From: QAND01 sp003150225
GTDB taxonomy: Bacteria > Bacillota > Clostridia > Christensenellales > QAND01
Reading direction: 5' to 3'
DNA: 64,000 nt
Assembly: GCF_044357945.1 (NCBI RefSeq)
Contig: NZ_CP076563.1
Coordinates: 1,302,001 to 1,366,000 of the forward strand
The notes below the pieces were generated by a model that was given only the letters and a program-made list of their open reading frames with translations, was not told where the DNA came from and did not search any database. The first letter of the stretch is position 1, and each line of letters opens with the position of its first letter. Made by a program: the position numbers and the translations under genes. Positions 33,806 to 41,721 of this stretch are shown here, piece after piece.

Positions 33806-33848
33806 AATCCTCCGCCTTTTTCATGAGATGGTTGAAAACCGATAAAAC

Positions 33849-33878
33849 ATTATATACGCCGGGAAAAATCCCTGTCAA
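33849..33878 (-). promoter_or_regulatory. Consensus promoter of alaS
   Basis: On the minus strand TTGACA (33873-33878) and TATAAT (33849-33854), 18-base spacer. No T-box leader is seen between it and the start codon. Confidence 0.85.
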
Positions 33879-33900
33879 GGCGGCGAGTCGCCGCTGACAT
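33879..33900 (-). repeat. Single copy of the GTCAGCGGCGACTCGCCGCC unit touching the alaS -35 box
   Basis: On the minus strand the unit ends exactly one base before the TTGACA of the alaS promoter. It is identical over its length to 36194-36215 and nearly so to 646-665. The core GGCG/CGCC pairs as a short hairpin. The remaining spacer to 34084 shows no gene. Confidence 0.8.
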
Positions 33901-34084
33901 GGTGCGGGCGGGGGATAGCGGTGGAAAATCGATAAGGGCCGGCGGTACCAGTGGAGCATCGACCGCGTTTAGAAAATTGTATGGGTTTTGTCAAAGAAGC
34001 ATCAGGAGTTTGTTTGAGAAAGAACAGGTATTACAGGGCCTTTTTTGATACCATAACGGCGAGAAATGGATGGGAGGGCTCCAC

Positions 34085-34549
34085 ATGAACGGACGGGAGT
34101 GGATCAGCGATTATTCCACCGGGGACGGACTGCGAACCTTTTGGCGGCTGTTTCGGTGGAGGGAACGAACCCAAACGGGCTGGATGGGGGACGTGCTGAC
34201 CTTTTTGCTTAACCGCATGGCCCACCGCCACGGAGGGTATATCGGCAGGGGCGCTGTTTTTGCCGGAGAACCGGTTTTGCCCCATGGCCTCCATGGGGTG
34301 TTTATTTCCCGCTACGCGGTCATCGGCGCGGGCTGCCGGATCTATCAGAACGTTACCATTGGGGAGGTGGGGCATGCCGCGCCGGAGATCGGCCCCGGCT
34401 GCGTGATCGGAGCGGGTGCGGTACTGGTGGGCAAAATAAAAATCGGCGCCCATGCGAAGATCGGCGCCGGTGCGGTGGTCTGTGAAAATGTGCCGGACGG
34501 CTGTACCGTGGTAGCCCAGCGCCCTCGGGTGCTTTCCAGGGATCCATGA
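34085..34549 (+). CDS. Hexapeptide-repeat acyltransferase (serine acetyltransferase-like)
   Basis: 154 residues from the ATG at 34085, eight bases after GGGAGG. Left-handed beta-helix repeats occupy roughly 55-150: IGRGAVFAGEPV, GVFISRYAVIGAGCRIYQNV, IGPGCVIGAGAVLVG, IGAHAKIGAGAVV. A His-Gly pair in LPHGLHGVFIS corresponds to the catalytic area of serine acetyltransferases. It is shorter than CysE and lacks its N-terminal helical domain; sugar acetyltransferase is equally possible. Alone on the plus strand here. Confidence 0.8.
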   Translation: MNGREWISDYSTGDGLRTFWRLFRWRERTQTGWMGDVLTFLLNRMAHRHGGYIGRGAVFAGEPVLPHGLHGVFISRYAVIGAGCRIYQNVTIGEVGHAAPEIGPGCVIGAGAVLVGKIKIGAHAKIGAGAVVCENVPDGCTVVAQRPRVLSRDP

Positions 34550-34575
34550 TGGAGGCGGGCCATCCGGGGGATACG

Positions 34576-35058
34576 TCAGACCAGGGATTTTTCAAAGAGC
34601 TGGGTATCCAGAAAACGGCCGAACTTCTCCCCAGCCGCCACCTTGATCCGGGTACGGCGGTATCCCAGGGCGTCGAACAGGGAGAGGGAGGGGGTGTTTT
34701 CGGTACACACCGACACAGCCAGATGTCTGGCGCCGGCTTTTTTTGCAAAGGATTCGCCGTACCGCACCATCTGCCGTCCCAGCCCCTTTCCGGTGTGCTG
34801 GGGCATCAGATAGATGGCTACCTCGTATTTTTTGCCCAGGATGGAGAACACGGGGGTCAGATGGACGTACCCCGCGATGGAGCCATCCTCCGCAACCGCC
34901 ACAAAACAGTGATGGCCCGGCCCCCGCAGCAGGCCGTTCATGTACTGAGGGGAGACCTCGTGGTTGCAGTAGGTGGTCACGGTGTGTTGGGCGTAGTAGG
35001 AATACATCTTTGCAAGGGCCGGCAGGTCCTCATAGGCCAGACGCCTAATCTCGTACAT
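34576..35058 (-). CDS. GNAT-family N-acetyltransferase
   Basis: 160 residues. The start YEIRRLAYEDLPALAKMYSY, the CoA-binding segment YLMPQHTGKGLGRQMVRYGE (Q/R-x-x-G-x-G/A) and LSLFDALGYRRT are typical GNAT motifs. Substrate unknown. It overlaps the preceding ogt gene by 14 bases and shares its promoter. Confidence 0.88.
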   Translation of the reverse strand: MYEIRRLAYEDLPALAKMYSYYAQHTVTTYCNHEVSPQYMNGLLRGPGHHCFVAVAEDGSIAGYVHLTPVFSILGKKYEVAIYLMPQHTGKGLGRQMVRYGESFAKKAGARHLAVSVCTENTPSLSLFDALGYRRTRIKVAAGEKFGRFLDTQLFEKSLV

Positions 35059-35515
35059 AATCGGTTCCTTCCAAATCCAATAAAAATCGCTTCATCCGGC
35101 TGGAGGAGTAGCCCCCCAGCCGCCGCCCTGCGCCGATGACCCGGTGGCAGGGAATGATAAGGGGGAGACGACAGTGGGACATGGCGGAGCCCACCGCCCG
35201 GGCGGCGCCTGGACGCCCGCAAATCAGGGCGATTTCCCCATAGCTGCGCGCTTCTCCATAGGGAATCCGCCGCACCGCCTCATAGACACGCCGATAGAAG
35301 GGGGGGCCTTCCAGTTGAAATGGCACCTCTATTATATGGCGAGAACCTCCAAAGTACGCCCGTATCTGGGAAAGAATATCCGTTTGAAGGCCGCCGTCGA
35401 TCCGGAGATCCAAGGGCGGCGCCTCCGAAAACCGGATGGAGGTTACCCCATATTGGTTCTCGGTGACGTATACATCCCCAAGGGGGGTGGTGGTTTGTCC
35501 AAAATAGGTCGACAT
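35045..35515 (-). CDS. ogt: Methylated-DNA-protein-cysteine methyltransferase
   Basis: 156 residues from the ATG at 35515 with GGAGCAGCC upstream. The active-site motif is IIPCHRVIGAGRRLGGY with the alkyl-accepting Cys; the Arg finger region RIPYGEARSYGEIA precedes it. Suicide repair of O6-alkylguanine. The open frame runs far upstream through the 209-bp repeats, but this has no family similarity and reflects repeat composition. Followed by an overlapping GNAT gene. Confidence 0.93.
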   Translation of the reverse strand: MSTYFGQTTTPLGDVYVTENQYGVTSIRFSEAPPLDLRIDGGLQTDILSQIRAYFGGSRHIIEVPFQLEGPPFYRRVYEAVRRIPYGEARSYGEIALICGRPGAARAVGSAMSHCRLPLIIPCHRVIGAGRRLGGYSSSRMKRFLLDLEGTDYVRD

Positions 35516-36217
35516 GGCTGCTCCTTGCGTTCCGTCCGGTGATGATACCAGTAGTATAGCACAAGAAATCCCGGACGAAACAGGGAGATCCATGCAGCTA
35601 GGGGGAGAGAAGGGCCGAACCACAGGAGAGAAATGATACCGTGGGCGATAACGAACCCGGCTTAAAGGGTGTCCATGCCTAGAAGAATGCCGTTGGGGCC
35701 AGTGGCGCGGGACGGCATGATAGCGGATAGTAGATGCATAGAGCCGGCCGCCCGCAACCGCTATGCGGTTGCAAGATGTCAGCGGCGACTCGCCGCCCCA
35801 TGCGGCCATTGGCGGGGAGGATGGGGGTTGGCAAAGCGGTGACCAGGGGCCGGCGCGCATACCGTAGGCGTGCAAAATGGAACCGGCAGGCAGAGCCTGC
35901 GCCTTGCCACAGGTAAAGAACCGCGGGGGGAAAGCATCGGAGCCAACGGCATGGGGCCGTCCGCAACCGCTATGCGGTTGCAAGATGCCCGCGACGGCTC
36001 GCCGCCCTATGCGGCCATTGGCGGGGAGGATGGAGGTTGGCAAAGCGGTGACTAGGGGCCGGCGCGCACACCGTAGGCGTGCAAAATGGAACCGGCAGGC
36101 AGAGCCTGCGCCTTGCCACGGGCAAAGAACCGCGGGGGGAAAGCGTCGGAGCCAACGGCATGGGGCCGTCCGCAACCGCTATGCGGTTGCAACATGTCAG
36201 CGGCGACTCGCCGCCGG
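35516..36217. repeat. 209-bp tandem repeat block (about 2.2 units) with three hairpin types
   Basis: Units start at 35752, 35961 and 36170 (third truncated at the stop codon of the next gene). Each holds GCAACCGC-TAT-GCGGTTGC (35754-35772, 35963-35981, 36172-36190), a GGCGACTCGCCGCC unit, a GCACGCC/GGTGTGC-type hairpin followed on the plus strand by GCAAAATGGAAC, and GCAGGC-AGA-GCCTGC (35886-35900, 36095-36109). Units differ by a few percent. The part 35516-35690 shows no feature apart from the presumed ogt promoter. No gene is present. Confidence 0.9.
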
Positions 36218-37018
36218 TTAGTGGATGGAGGGGAGATAGCGGGACACGCCGTATTCCTCCATGCCGTAGAAATAGATGATGTCCTGGCCGGGGGTGTCCA
36301 TCATCCAGCTGGCGAACTGAACCGCCAGGGAATCGGTATCCGTGCCCTGAACCACCATGCAAAACCGATCCACCAGGCCCTGGCACTGATCCTGCAGCAG
36401 GGTGAGGGTGGGGTATTGGTCCTTATAACGCTCATAGACATACCGCTCTACTACGGCATACCCGTTGTGATCCGCCGCCGTTTTTAAGATGCCGTCCTCG
36501 GCGGGGTCCGCTTCCAGATATAGGGCGGGATCGGGGGTGATGCCGTTCTGCTCCCAGAACAGGACCTCCTTCTTCCGCAGGTTGGTGAGGCTTGCCGCAT
36601 GAACAAAGGGGCTCTTGGTGAGGATGATGTGCTTGAGCACCTGGTCGGCGGAATACTCCCCCAGCTGGCTCAAGCCAATCCGGTCCTCCCGTGGCCCGAT
36701 GATGTACACGGGATCGTAAAAGATCTCGTTGATGGTGACCTCCTGGGTGGAGAGGGCGGCCTCGGCTTCCGGGGTCATCAGAAAAAAGGCGGAGGGAAAT
36801 TCCCCCGATTCCAGGCGGTCCATGAGCTGAGCTGCCGGCAGGGATTCCACCACCAATTCCCGGCTTTGGGTTTCGTTAAACCCATTTACCAGGGCGAGGA
36901 AAAGGGGGCTTTCCGCCAAATCCTCGGGGACGTAAAGATCCGCTTCGGGTTGTCCACAGCCCGCCAGCAGCATCAAAACCATGGAGAGGACCATCAGCAG
37001 GCATATTATCTTTTTCAT
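36218..37018 (-). CDS. Extracellular substrate-binding lipoprotein (type II PBP-like)
   Basis: 266 residues. Lipobox LLAGC (Cys22 area) after a typical signal peptide. The mature part has alternating strands and helices of a periplasmic-binding fold, for example ESPLFLALVNGFNETQSREL, VYIIGPREDRIGL, KSPFVHAASLTNLRKKE and VVQGTDTDSLAVQFASWM, reminiscent of tungstate/anion-binding proteins with phosphate-type GxTDS segments. No transporter partners nearby. The stop codon touches the end of the 209-bp repeat block. Confidence 0.75.
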   Translation of the reverse strand: MKKIICLLMVLSMVLMLLAGCGQPEADLYVPEDLAESPLFLALVNGFNETQSRELVVESLPAAQLMDRLESGEFPSAFFLMTPEAEAALSTQEVTINEIFYDPVYIIGPREDRIGLSQLGEYSADQVLKHIILTKSPFVHAASLTNLRKKEVLFWEQNGITPDPALYLEADPAEDGILKTAADHNGYAVVERYVYERYKDQYPTLTLLQDQCQGLVDRFCMVVQGTDTDSLAVQFASWMMDTPGQDIIYFYGMEEYGVSRYLPSIH

Positions 37019-37222
37019 GCGCGTTCTCCCGTTTTTTAATTAATAGGATTATAGCATAAAAGGCCGGGGGGGAATCAAGCCCGGCAAAGGAACGGGGAAA
37101 GGCCGTTTACCGTGGCGCTGTATCAGGCGGGCTTTTTATGAAATGGAGGGCGCCGACGGTTTCCGATCTTGAAAATTCCCCAAAATCCGCCGGCCCGGCG
37201 GGGGTCAAATGGCAAGAAACTA

Positions 37223-37250
37223 TTTACAAATGGCCATATTATATTATAAT
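37223..37250 (+). promoter_or_regulatory. Promoter of hppA
   Basis: TTTACA (37223-37228) and TATAAT (37245-37250), 16-base spacer. Confidence 0.75.
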
Positions 37251-37285
37251 TGAAGCACTGTGAGACGCCCTGGATCCTGGAAAGG

Positions 37286-37322
37286 TCCATTTTATATCCT
37301 GGATATAAAATGGATGTTTTTT
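37286..37322 (+). terminator. Terminator-like hairpin in the hppA leader (possible attenuator)
   Basis: A perfect 12-bp stem TCCATTTTATAT/ATATAAAATGGA with a five-base loop is followed by TGTTTTTT. It lies between the promoter and the start codon, so most transcripts would end here unless the hairpin is prevented. The upstream leader has only about 30 bases and matches no riboswitch I know. Confidence 0.7.
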
Positions 37323-37378
37323 GGATAGATTTTCATTTTTGCGAGGGAACGCAATACTATTTCCATGAGGTGAGAAGC

Positions 37379-39334
37379 TTGAACTACTACCTGTATGCGA
37401 TAGGGGTTTCCGTGCTTGCGCTGCTGTTTGCGGCGTATCTCTACGTGAAAAACGCCTCTATCAAAGTGACCAACGCCCGTATGGCTGAGATTGCCGGGTA
37501 TATCTCGGACGGCGCCATGGCGTACCTCAAGCGGCAGTATATCGTGCTGGCGGCGTTTATCGTCGTCATGTTTGCGATTCTGTGCTTTACCCCTGGACTG
37601 GGCCTCAATACCTCCATCTGCTTTGTGGTGGGCGCCCTGTTCTCCATTGGAGCCGGCTTCTTTGGCATGAAGGCCGCTACCAAGTCCAACGTCCGTACTG
37701 CCCAGAGCGCGGAGAAGGGCCTAAAGCCCGCTCTGGACGTGGCTTTTGCCGGCGGCGCCGTTATGGGCCTGGCTGTGGTTGGCCTGGGCGCTCTTGGCCT
37801 GGCCGTGCTCTATTACATCTTCCAGGACATTAACGTGGTGACCGGGTTCTCCCTGGGCGCCAGCTCCATCGCCCTGTTCTGCCGCGTTGGCGGCGGCATC
37901 TACACCAAGGCTGCCGACGTAGGCGCTGACCTGGTTGGCAAGGTGGAGGCCGGCATCCCCGAGGATGACCCCCGGAACCCCGCCGTTATCGCTGACAACG
38001 TGGGCGACAACGTGGGCGACGTGGCCGGCATGGGCGCCGACCTGTTCGAGTCCTATGTTGGTTCCATCATCTCCGCTCTTCTGCTGGGGGCCCTGGCCCT
38101 GGGCGCCGTGGGCGTGAAGACCACCTTCCTGCTGGTGGCCGGCGGCATTGCCGCTTCCTTGATCGGCATCATCATCGTGCGGTTCATCAAGGGCAAGAAC
38201 GCTCATGCCATCATGAAGTCCGGCACCTATATCTCCGCCATTCTCATGGTGGCGGCCGCCTACTTCCTGACCGCTTCCATCGACATCAACCTGTTCTATG
38301 CCATTATCTCCGGTATCGTTTCCGGCCTGGTCATCGGCGTGGCTACCGAGTACTACACCTCCGCTGACTACAAGCCCGTAAAGCGCATCGCGGACCAGAG
38401 CGAGACCGGTCCTGCTACCACCATCCTTTCGGGCTATGCCATCGGCCTGAAGAGCACCGTGGTGCCCATCCTCTTGATTTCCGCCGCGGTAATCGCTTCC
38501 TACGCCGCCGCCGGCCTGTTTGGCGTGGCGCTGGCTGCCGTGGGCATGCTGTCTACCGTGGGTATGACCATCGCCGTTGACGCTTACGGCCCCGTGGCCG
38601 ACAACGCGGGCGGTATCGCTGAAATGGCCGGTATGCCCAGCGAGATCCGGGAGATTACCGATCACCTGGACAGCGTGGGCAACACCACCGCTGCCATCGG
38701 CAAGGGCTTCTCCATCGGCTCCGCCGCTCTGACCGCCCTGGCCCTGCTTTCCACCTATACTTCCGCCGTGGGCCTCACCCTGGTGGATCTTATGAGCCCC
38801 TATGTCATCGCGGGCCTGTTCATCGGCGGTATGCTGAGCTATCTCTTCTCCGCCATGACCATCGACGCCGTCAGCAAAGCGGCCAACAAGATGATCGACG
38901 AGGTGCGCCGCCAGTTCCGGGAGAAGCCCGGCATCATGGAGGGCACCGACAAACCCGATTACAGCACCTGCGTGGATATCTCCACCCGTGCCGCAATCCG
39001 TGAGATGATCATCCCCGGCCTCATCGCCATCGTGGCTCCCATCCTCACCGGTGTGGTGCTGGGCGCCGGCGCTCTGGCGGGCCTCCTGGTGGGCGCTACC
39101 GTTACCGGCGTGCTGGTTGCCATCCAGATGGCCAACGCCGGCGGCGCTTGGGATAACGCCAAGAAGTACATCGAGGGCGGCACCCATGGCGGCAAGGGCA
39201 GCGAGGCTCACAAGGCCGCCGTTATCGGCGACACCGTGGGCGATCCTTTCAAGGATACCTCCGGCCCTGCTCTGAACATCCTTATCAAGCTCATGAGCAT
39301 TGTGGCTCTGGTATTCGCGCCGCTGTTCATGTAA
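37379..39334 (+). CDS. hppA: Membrane-bound ion-translocating pyrophosphatase, K+-dependent type
   Basis: 651 residues from a TTG at 37379 that follows GAGGTGAG. About 16 membrane helices. The substrate site DVGADLVGKVEAGIPEDDPR and NPAVIADNVGDNVGDVAGMG (residues about 179-220) is complete, and further Asp clusters occur near the end (IGDTVGDPFKDTSGPALN). The segment GNTTAAIGKG has Ala where K+-independent enzymes have Lys, so it should require K+; such enzymes in Clostridia pump Na+ or H+. It couples PPi hydrolysis to ion export. Its leader carries an attenuator-like hairpin. Confidence 0.95.
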   Translation: MNYYLYAIGVSVLALLFAAYLYVKNASIKVTNARMAEIAGYISDGAMAYLKRQYIVLAAFIVVMFAILCFTPGLGLNTSICFVVGALFSIGAGFFGMKAATKSNVRTAQSAEKGLKPALDVAFAGGAVMGLAVVGLGALGLAVLYYIFQDINVVTGFSLGASSIALFCRVGGGIYTKAADVGADLVGKVEAGIPEDDPRNPAVIADNVGDNVGDVAGMGADLFESYVGSIISALLLGALALGAVGVKTTFLLVAGGIAASLIGIIIVRFIKGKNAHAIMKSGTYISAILMVAAAYFLTASIDINLFYAIISGIVSGLVIGVATEYYTSADYKPVKRIADQSETGPATTILSGYAIGLKSTVVPILLISAAVIASYAAAGLFGVALAAVGMLSTVGMTIAVDAYGPVADNAGGIAEMAGMPSEIREITDHLDSVGNTTAAIGKGFSIGSAALTALALLSTYTSAVGLTLVDLMSPYVIAGLFIGGMLSYLFSAMTIDAVSKAANKMIDEVRRQFREKPGIMEGTDKPDYSTCVDISTRAAIREMIIPGLIAIVAPILTGVVLGAGALAGLLVGATVTGVLVAIQMANAGGAWDNAKKYIEGGTHGGKGSEAHKAAVIGDTVGDPFKDTSGPALNILIKLMSIVALVFAPLFM

Positions 39335-39343
39335 TCGAACCAC

Positions 39344-39376
39344 AAAAGCGTCCGGCATCCGCCGGGCGCTTTTTTC
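39344..39376 (+). terminator. Terminator after hppA
   Basis: AAAAGCG(T)CCGGC, short loop and GCCGGGCGCTTTTTT. Confidence 0.85.
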
Positions 39377-39444
39377 TTTTCCTTGACGGAATGCCGGGGG
39401 AAATGCCTATAATATGATATCGAAGTGAAAAGGATGTGGGGGAC

Positions 39445-39996
39445 ATGATCGTTTTTGAAAAGCCCGGCAGGGAGAACCTGGAGCAAACTGTGGATCTTGC
39501 CATCCAGGCGGCGCAGGACCGGGGAATCGGCACCATTGTGGCGCCCAGCAGCAAGGGGGATACCGCCCGATACTTGGTCAAGGCTCTGGACGCAGGGCTT
39601 AACGTGGTGGCGGTGACCCTCTGCAACGGGTTTAAGGCGCCGGGGGAGCAGGCTTTCCCCGCCGACCTTCGGGCGGAGCTTACCGAAAAGGGAATGCACA
39701 TTCTTACCGCCAGCCATGTGCTGAGCGGGGCGGAGCGGGGGCTGTCCACCCGGTTCCAGGGGGTGTATCCGGTGGAAGTGATGGCCCATACCCTTAGGAT
39801 GTTCGGCCAGGGGACCAAGGTGGCTGTGGAGTGCGCCGTCATGGCCCTGGACGCCGGGCTGATCCCCTATATGGAGCCCATCCTGGCGCTGGGGGGCACC
39901 GGCGGCGGAGTGGACACCGCCCTGATCATGCGAACCGCCCACGCCGCTAGGATATTGGATTGCAGGATAGCGGAGATCATCTGCAAACCAAGCTGA
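39445..39996 (+). CDS. Stand-alone pyruvate kinase C-terminal-domain-like protein
   Basis: 183 residues from the ATG at 39445 with AAGGA ten bases upstream. LEQTVDLAIQAAQDRGIGTIVAPSS-KGDTARYL resembles the start of the alpha/beta C-terminal domain of pyruvate kinase (PK_C), which also occurs as separate proteins of unknown function in bacteria and archaea. No catalytic pyruvate kinase barrel is attached. The C-terminal part has ALGGTGGGVDTALIM, a possible phosphate-binding loop. Function unknown; a regulatory nucleotide or sugar-phosphate sensor is conceivable. Followed by a hairpin repeat block. Confidence 0.75.
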   Translation: MIVFEKPGRENLEQTVDLAIQAAQDRGIGTIVAPSSKGDTARYLVKALDAGLNVVAVTLCNGFKAPGEQAFPADLRAELTEKGMHILTASHVLSGAERGLSTRFQGVYPVEVMAHTLRMFGQGTKVAVECAVMALDAGLIPYMEPILALGGTGGGVDTALIMRTAHAARILDCRIAEIICKPS

Positions 39997-39999
39997 GCT

Positions 40000-40304
40000 T
40001 GGAGCCAAGCCGCGGAACTGGCGTGGTGGATGAAAACCTATGGTAGCCAACGGTAAGGCGATGGTTAGGGGCACACCCGCAACCGCGAAGCGGTTGCAAA
40101 ACGGGTGCAGGCTCAGCCTGCCGCGGGCGGAGAGCAGTGGCTCCAAACCTATGGCGGCCAACGGTAGCGGGCGGTACCCGCAGCCAAGCCGCGGACGGAG
40201 GGCTAGATGGTTGAGAAGCCGTAGTGCCCAACGGTAAGGATTGGTTAGAAGCACACCCGTAATCGCGGAATGGTTGCAACACGGGGCCGGGCACCGCCCG
40301 GAGG
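40000..40304. repeat. Two copies of a larger repeat carrying the paired hairpins
   Basis: Segments beginning GGAGCCAAGCCGCGGA (about 40001) and AGCCAAGCCGCGGACGGA (about 40183) run in parallel for about 120 bases, each with a CCAACGGTAAGG...GGTTAG stretch. The first ends with GCAACCGC-GAA-GCGGTTGC (40079-40097) and GCAGGC-TCA-GCCTGC (40107-40121). The second ends with a decayed first hairpin (40259-40277) and a perfect CCGGGC-ACC-GCCCGG (40287-40301), six bases before the next gene's ATG. Confidence 0.85.
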
Positions 40305-40306
40305 CG

Positions 40307-41335
40307 ATGGAGCGCGACGGAGAAGTGAAGGAAAAAGAAACACAGGAGCATATTGTGCAGGCACAGAGGGATTACGGCCTGCGTCTGGCGGGGAAACGGA
40401 TCCCTCCCATCGCCCTGGGCACCTGGAGCTGGGGTACCGGGTTTATGGGCGGTAACCAGGTCTTTGGCAACCATCTGCGCCGGGAGGACCTAGAACCCAT
40501 CTTCCGGCGGGCAATGGAGGAGGGGTTCAATCTCTGGGATACCGCTCCCGTGTACGGCATGGGGGCGGCGGAACGGATTTTGGGGGAGTTCCTCTCCACC
40601 TATGATCGGGAGGACTACGTCCTATCCACCAAGTTCATGCCCATGGGCCCCATGCCCCGGGCAATGATGGGATGGTCCCTGGGCGGAAGCCTGAACCGGC
40701 TGAGGGTAACGGATACCGATATTCTGTGGATCCACCGGCCCGCTAAGGTGCAGAAATGGACAAACGCCATCATCCCTCTGGTGAAAAAGGGCCTGACAAA
40801 GAGCGTGGGGGTTTCCAATCACAACCTACGGCAGCTCCGGCAGGTGCAGGACATCCTGGCCGGGGAGGGGATTCCCCTGGCGGGAGTACAGAACCATCTG
40901 AGCCTCTTGTACCGGGACAGCCTCAATACCGGCATTGTGGATTGGTGCCGCCGGGAAGGGATCCCCTTTTTTGCCTATATGGTGCTGGAGCAGGGCGCTC
41001 TTACGGGGAAATACGACGCACAGCACCCCTTTCCCAGGGGTACCCGCCGGGCCAAGGCCTTTGGCAGGGAGGAGCTTGCCGCCATCGAACCCCTATTGGA
41101 TCGGATGCGGGAGATGGGCGACCTACGGGGAGTGGGCCCAGCGGAGATCGCCACCGCCTGGGTTATGGGGCTGGGGGCTATTCCGTTGATCGGGGTGACC
41201 AAGCCGGGACACGTGGAAGCCGCCAAGCGAGCCACGCAGGTGACCCTATCGGTGGGGGAACAGGGGCTGCTGGAGGACGTGGCCCGGGAGACCGGGGTAA
41301 TCCGCAAGGGGTTCTGGGAGGCCCGCATGCGGTAG
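40307..41335 (+). CDS. Aldo/keto reductase
   Basis: 342 residues from the ATG at 40307. The catalytic tetrad is visible: Asp and Tyr in NLWDTAPVYGMGAAERILG, Lys in LSTKFMP and His in LWIHRP; the NADP-binding end is IPLIGVTKPGHVEAA. The start is uncertain: GGAGG is only two bases from the ATG at 40307, and a GTG at 40325 is an alternative. The ribosome-site bases are part of the hairpin repeat that ends here, so the repeat may supply the translation start region. Substrate unknown. Confidence 0.88.
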   Translation: MERDGEVKEKETQEHIVQAQRDYGLRLAGKRIPPIALGTWSWGTGFMGGNQVFGNHLRREDLEPIFRRAMEEGFNLWDTAPVYGMGAAERILGEFLSTYDREDYVLSTKFMPMGPMPRAMMGWSLGGSLNRLRVTDTDILWIHRPAKVQKWTNAIIPLVKKGLTKSVGVSNHNLRQLRQVQDILAGEGIPLAGVQNHLSLLYRDSLNTGIVDWCRREGIPFFAYMVLEQGALTGKYDAQHPFPRGTRRAKAFGREELAAIEPLLDRMREMGDLRGVGPAEIATAWVMGLGAIPLIGVTKPGHVEAAKRATQVTLSVGEQGLLEDVARETGVIRKGFWEARMR

Positions 41336-41344
41336 GGATCATAG

Positions 41345-41369
41345 AAGCCGGCCTGATGGCCGGCTTTTT
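41345..41369 (+). terminator. Terminator after the aldo/keto reductase
   Basis: AAGCCGGCC-TGAT-GGCCGGCTT followed by TTT. Confidence 0.85.
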
Positions 41370-41396
41370 AATGTGGGGTATATTATACAATTGGTA

Positions 41397-41423
41397 TTGA
41401 CATACGACGTATGACCATATAAA
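41397..41423 (+). promoter_or_regulatory. Promoter with internal palindromic operator
   Basis: TTGACA at 41397-41402 with TATAAA at 41418-41423 (15-base spacer) or TAAAGT two bases later (17). A perfect palindrome CATACG-A-CGTATG (41401-41413) overlaps the -35 box and spacer. Long-spaced palindromes in this place are typical of MerR-type control, which fits the gene directly downstream. Confidence 0.65.
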
Positions 41424-41449
41424 GTAAGAAGAAAGCGGGCAATGGTTAT

Positions 41450-41632
41450 ATGTCTGACGTAAGAACTGTTTTTACTACGGCGGAAGTGGCAAATACCTTG
41501 GGAATTACCTCTAGTTATCTTTTAAGACTGGTTCAGACTATGAATTTTTCTCCAGCGGAGTTTAGAAGCGCTGGAAAGAGAAACTATCTGTTTAGCGAAG
41601 AAGCGGTGGAAAAACTAAAAAATCGGAAATAG
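41450..41632 (+). CDS. Small MerR-like helix-turn-helix protein
   Basis: 60 residues. VFTTAEVANTLGITSSYLLRLVQTM forms a MerR/excisionase-type winged helix-turn-helix, and FRSAGKRNYLFSEEAVEKLK is the following wing and helix (compare the usual GYRxYxxxDV). There is no effector domain, so it may be a mini-regulator or an excisionase-like protein. It probably regulates itself through the palindrome in its promoter. AT content is higher than in neighbours, suggesting acquisition. Confidence 0.75.
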   Translation: MSDVRTVFTTAEVANTLGITSSYLLRLVQTMNFSPAEFRSAGKRNYLFSEEAVEKLKNRK

Positions 41633-41647
41633 AGGTGTCGGGAAGCG

Positions 41648-41720
41648 AAAAGGACCGGCCTAGCCGGTCCTTTCCATTGAGGAAAAAGAAAGTGCACGGC
41701 CCATGCTGCCGGGCCGTTTG
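41648..41720. terminator. Two adjacent terminators between convergent small genes
   Basis: AAAGGACCGGC-CTA-GCCGGTCCTTT (41649-41673) serves the plus-strand gene. ACGGCCC/GGGCCGT (about 41696-41719), with T residues on the minus strand side missing, may serve the gene at 41722 less efficiently. Confidence 0.7.
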
Positions 41721-41721
41721 C

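Noticed and set aside
33806..34060. T-box leader for alaS
   Set aside because: A GGTACCGCC string resembles the T-box core, but it lies upstream of the promoter at 33849-33878 and lacks the stem I and terminator parts.
35516..36175. N-terminal extension of ogt through the tandem repeats
   Set aside because: The extension repeats its own sequence because of the 209-bp units; ogt similarity and ribosome site begin at 35515.
35752..36217. CRISPR array
   Set aside because: The repeated unit is 209 bases with no short repeat/unique spacer alternation, and no cas genes are present.
37721..39358. Open frame of 545 codons opposite hppA, rich in Gly, His and Asp
   Set aside because: Mirror of the highly GC-biased hppA codons; no family similarity or ribosome site.
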